Below are positions 61,201 to 64,000 of a stretch of 64,000 nucleotides of DNA, in pieces. Position numbers and translations under genes: made by a program. The notes beneath the pieces were generated by a model that did not search any database, was not told the origin of the DNA, and saw only the letters and a program-made list of their open reading frames with translations. The DNA is from Nymphaea colorata. Lineage: Eukaryota; Streptophyta; Magnoliopsida; Nymphaeales; Nymphaeaceae. The stretch is taken from the NCBI RefSeq assembly GCF_008831285.2, contig NC_045138.2:34257934-34321933 (forward strand). Reading direction: 5' to 3'. Numbering within the stretch: position 1 is the first letter of the stretch; the number at the start of each line of letters is the position of its first letter.

Positions 61201-62565
61201 CAAGTAACCATATACTTTTCACACTATGTACTAAAACTGGAGCAATATCATTGACCCAGTTACATTTAGGCATAGATTCCAGGGTTAAGATAATGCAGTT
61301 ATACAGGTATACTAATTATGAGATCCTCATTCAAAGTCCTAGTCTGTATCCAACTTCAAAGGGGAAATGATAAGCCAAAACTCATCTGAGCAACATTTAA
61401 ATGAGGTGCAGGTAATATGCTTTGGTATTATTTATTTGATGAAAGATAGCATCTTTCAAGTATTCAAGGGATAAGCATCAATGCTAAGCAGAACAAAATG
61501 AAAACTCTAGAATAACGTGATCTACTTGTCAAAGGCAATAAGATGTTCAAATAACAAATATGCAAAGTATGATCCTAAAGAATTGTATGCTTTCTGAACT
61601 AAGTACATAGGAACCAAGAAGTACGAATTTTTTTTATCTCCAGATTAAATCTTCCTAGATTTTGAGCAGCCAAAATGTGCATTAGCATCCTTCGATTTGA
61701 GGGCAATATTAACATACAAACAGCGTCAGGTTATTATGGGCTCCTTGGTTTCCAAGTACAACTTTTCTAGCCTGATTGCCAAACCATCTGAGTTTCTGCA
61801 GTTATAATCTCTGGCATAAAATGACAGGAGTATCAAAACGCTCTACTTCAAGGTTATTGACATACAAACTTACCATGCATCATAAACAATTTTACACAAT
61901 TCAGCAAGTAAAAATTCAGGCTTGAAATTTACATAAAGTGCCGCAAGGATTCTCTCACTCTCGCAGGCTCCTCATCTTTCGGAAGTAAAATTTAGTCTTC
62001 TAAGAAATCACCTATGTTGAGGTATAATATGAACTTAACCATACATTTAATTCTAAAAAGGACATTTTTTCTTCTTAAAATAACTTCCACTGAACATATT
62101 CATGCACTTCCTTACATACAGACGCTAATTACAGAACCCTACCAGTCCAACATGAGGACAAATAATACATTTGGATTTCCGTATTTAAAATTGATTACTC
62201 ATTTCATGCATGACGAATCAATTCACAGCCCATCAAGAAAATCTTTCCTGTACTTAGACAATAGACTGTGATATTATTGACAGAATAAGAAAACAGGTTA
62301 TCATCTTTTCAAATACATATGCAAATTTACGTGAATGGAATTGCTGTCGAATTAATTAAAACAGCTTCCTAGTTATTAGAAAGAGAAATTAATAAGACAA
62401 AGGGAATCGTCATCAGCAGGGAGCCAACAAAGAAAACTCACCGCCAGCTACAGAGAACCGCCTAAGTTCAGCCTCACCATGGGCAAAGGTGCAACTCTGT
62501 CTTGGGCAGCGACCTCTTTGATATAGGATACATAACTTTGTTTTAAACAGCTTGCGGTCAACCAT
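52283..62565 (-). CDS. CCCH zinc-finger protein with coiled coil (C3H13/C3H40-like)
   Basis: Eleven coding exons join in phase: 62442-62565, 59843-59971, 59250-59283, 58416-58557, 57999-58055, 57651-57748, 55659-55730, 55244-55455, 53291-53511, 52868-53074, 52283-52378, giving 463 residues. The N terminus has one CCCH finger, Cys12, Cys20, Cys25, His29 (spacing 7, 4, 3), a likely RNA-binding unit. An Arg/Ser-rich segment with HSPSRSPGRD follows (to about 95), then a predicted coiled coil (about 140-235) containing LDIELLDAQKREL and NSLEKTNEEVDRLS, then an acidic tail with basic patches such as LKRKRF. This layout matches plant proteins annotated as zinc finger CCCH domain-containing protein 13 or 40. 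A nuclear, RNA-related role is inferred. A 5' UTR acceptor is visible at about 62728. Two introns hold the LTR element and the direct duplication listed separately. Confidence 0.9.
53584..54158. repeat. intron direct repeat, copy A (partner at 54620-55192)
   Basis: This copy starts GCAAATAGTTGTTTT and ends AATTTTAGCTCTA. Over about 570 bp it aligns colinearly with 54620-55192, sharing AACAAAAGAGGGTTCACAAA, CTTATGGCATGGATCAGAT and AACCAACATTTGTTGGC, with many substitutions and small indels. It begins 73 bases inside the intron from the exon 53291-53511. Confidence 0.88.
54620..55192. repeat. intron direct repeat, copy B (partner at 53584-54158)
   Basis: Second copy, same orientation, 1036 bp from the first start to start. 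It ends 51 bases before the exon 55244-55455, so the two copies occupy the two ends of one intron with about 460 bp of unrelated sequence between. No exon remnant or terminal motif explains it. Confidence 0.88.
55854..56154 (+). repeat. left LTR of the non-autonomous element
   Basis: About 300 bp, aligned with 57299-57589. The 3' edge is approximate because the last 15 bases have diverged from the right copy. The two LTRs differ at many positions, so the insertion is not very recent. Confidence 0.85.
56545..57372 (+). CDS. 275-codon Pro/Arg-rich open frame in the LTR element interior
   Basis: An ATG-started frame covers the GC-rich interior and runs into the right LTR. The product is rich in Pro, Arg, Gly and Ala, with an in-frame direct repeat of VGELVSVAGRP. 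I recognise no domain. Long frames exist on both strands here (for example 56620-56937 minus), as expected for any GC-rich DNA, so coding status is doubtful. It might be a captured host segment or simply non-coding cargo. Confidence 0.25.
   Translation: MHRPTWIHRTSPETPRKAFQPPPMTSPKYAEEFPPTAGRCYRPDHQQPPPPADHSRRDGARPGGRPPTKPEAAIGADFFQMGEGRFPSVAVCTGQTVPGWAVGELVSVAGRPVGELVSVAGRPTIPPDGRHRPDFPPTWGCNPTPLCPRAQGAPGALAGRNGGRVPCWDPEPAGSANVPPTRVRFPDLVRLHRTRFCPERESERKKKRKAFSLQTLQAFSETDLGCANLVRIVAHYRVLHRRGRLFLNSERMAQGCHVGSRSCRGPLLCCFIMDY
56846..56911. repeat. exact 33-bp tandem duplication
   Basis: Two identical adjacent units (56846-56878 and 56879-56911) begin CAGTCGGCGAGTTGG, in the GC-rich interior of the LTR element. 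The period is a multiple of three and keeps the open frame. Confidence 0.92.
57299..57589 (+). repeat. right LTR of the non-autonomous element
   Basis: 291 bp, from TGGCGCAGGG to AATCA, followed by the CAAGC target duplication. The end is set by that duplication. Confidence 0.87.
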
Positions 62566-63640
62566 ATTGAAGGAAGTACCTCACAGATAATAAGATGATT
62601 ACAGCCTCAAAAGAACACGAAAACCGCTGTCCAGGTCTGAGGGCATGCAACGAATAACCGTTAACTCGCCCAATTATGAAACCAATCGCCTTTGAGATAC
62701 TTGACCCAGCAGAGGATGGCCGCTTCCCTGAAAATGGAAGAGACGAATCACCTCAACGTCCCATATAAACTCACCTAATACGTACAATAACCTCCGGAAT
62801 TAAAGAAAAACCCCACAAATAGGAATCATATCATGTGAGGCAGAAAACAAGGTAAATTCTGTCGACCAGCAGACAAAGCCACGACCATGAAGACCGGTAG
62901 AACCGGCAAAGCAAGCGCTACACAGAAGACAACAATCAAAGAAGCAAATGACGGCATAACTTGTCCAATTAACACATTTCTTGCTCAAAATCCATTTCTT
63001 ATAATATAAGCAGAAGGTTTAACGACTCTAACCAAATCAGAATTTCAACTCTCAGATCATTTCCATCCTCCAAGACAAAGGCGTTTAAAAAGAAATCAAG
63101 TGCTTCAGAATAAAGCACTGAAAGAGAAATACAATACCAACTCACTCGTTCCTTGGTCAAAACCGATTTTTTTAAAAACATATACCTAAATGAACAACTA
63201 GGTTGCGATTAACCAAAACGAAAATTAATTTCCACAATAGCGGAGGTGCCAAACAAATCATAGCATCAAAATGGAAACAAGGAGAGAGGAATGAGAACCA
63301 TTGTCCTAGACCACTCCGATTAAAGAAAGAGACTCGGCACAAAAGAGAAAAAGTCCTAAAGAAATCAAGTTAGCGGCAATCTTTTCTAAAACCAAACATC
63401 TGAAAACATGAAACATACGATATTTCGGTCGTTTACCTCATTTACCTCGTTAAAAGAATCGTCTTCTGTACAGAAATCAAAATCATGTAGAAGAAGAAAG
63501 GATGAGAAACCGTGAAGAAGCAACAATTGCATGCGCATTAACGGAAGCGAAAGGCAGGGACGGAAGGCGGGAGGGAGGAAGGAAACTACGCGGAGCCACA
63601 GAGACAATAACACGGTAGGGATGCCAAAATACGGAGCGGT
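62566..63640 (-). promoter_or_regulatory. 5' UTR and promoter region of the CCCH zinc-finger gene
   Basis: A good acceptor at about 62728 upstream of the ATG implies a leader intron. A possible matching donor (AACGAG followed by GTAAATGAGG) lies at about 63438-63446 on the minus strand, with a GC-richer stretch at 63530-63660 that could hold the first exon and the start site. No TATA box is assigned. Confidence 0.4.
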
Positions 63641-63699
63641 CCGTCCCGGCTCTCCAAGTGGTCGCAAGCCAAGCTTCCTATGGGCAAAGTTTCTATAGG

Positions 63700-63775
63700 T
63701 CATTAAAAAACTTGTTTTTCATAAAACCTGGCTTTTATAAAACTGGATTAGGAGAGGGTGTCATCCAAATGCCCC
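63700..63775. mobile_element. terminal fragment of a hAT-like MITE
   Basis: TTTATAAAACTGG... followed by GGGTGTCATCCAAATGCCCC resembles the inverse of the ends of MITEs that start with TTTGG(A/G)TGACACCC, as at 39101-39373 and near 59580. Only one end is visible, so the element boundaries cannot be given. Confidence 0.35.
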
Positions 63776-63837
63776 ATTGGATCCTTAAAAAGCTTTGGTT
63801 GACATCTAGCCATTAGATTGAAATTTCGACCAACAAT

Positions 63838-63859
63838 TCTCTCTCTCTCTCTCTCTCAG
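63838..63859. repeat. (CT)n microsatellite
   Basis: About ten consecutive CT units. The rest of 63776-64000 shows no gene. Confidence 0.9.
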
Positions 63860-64000
63860 TTCATGTAGTTTCCAAAGACATCCACCTGCCGCACAAACAC
63901 AACATGCATATGGGAGCAAGTTGAATTCTTCTTTGGTATGGGAAAACAGACAATTTCATGGAAAACGATTTATGGGGCATGTACTGAAAACCGTGGCGTT

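Overview
This is plant nuclear DNA. Genes are split by many GT-AG introns, the sequence between and within them is AT-rich, and the transposons are plant types: a Ty1/copia element, a miniature LTR element with the tRNA-Met primer site, PIF/Harbinger and MITE elements, and an L1 remnant. The encoded proteins match families found across flowering plants. The large, transposon-filled introns argue against a compact genome, but I cannot name the species from this window. All coordinates and splice sites were worked out by hand.

Layout from left to right. The 3' end of a decayed Ty1/copia retrotransposon, with its 3' LTR, fills 1 to about 3546. On the minus strand, 4919-14779 carries thirteen coding exons for the N-terminal 397 residues of a FUSED-type kinase (TIO). 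Its C-terminal part is not in the window. One of its introns holds a miniature LTR element. From 15.8 to 22.8 kb lie a MITE, an L1 LINE remnant and a 1.7 kb PIF/Harbinger element with 3-bp target duplications. An ATG18-type autophagy protein with a BCAS3-like region (seven coding exons, minus strand) spans 22825-30816; its first intron holds a near-perfect hairpin MITE.

After 5.7 kb of non-coding DNA, a divergent plus-strand gene of twenty coding exons (36561-46751) encodes a 1202-residue chorein/VPS13-type lipid-transfer protein of the UHRF1BP1/SHIP164 (BLTP3) group. A single-exon gene for a small, probably chloroplast-targeted protein of unknown function follows (48237-48863). An eleven-exon minus-strand gene for a CCCH zinc-finger, coiled-coil nuclear protein spans 52283-62565. 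Its introns contain a complete non-autonomous LTR element with an unusual GC-rich interior and a 570-bp direct duplication.

The five genes are an ordinary nuclear neighbourhood (cytokinesis kinase, autophagy, lipid transfer, plastid, RNA-related) with no sign of a shared pathway. The unusual content is in the mobile elements and repeats. The best candidates for a second look are a hybrid-binding (viroplasmin-like) domain ORF inside the Harbinger element and the GC-rich cargo of the LTR element at 55.9-57.6 kb. I did not find a convincing new biological system.
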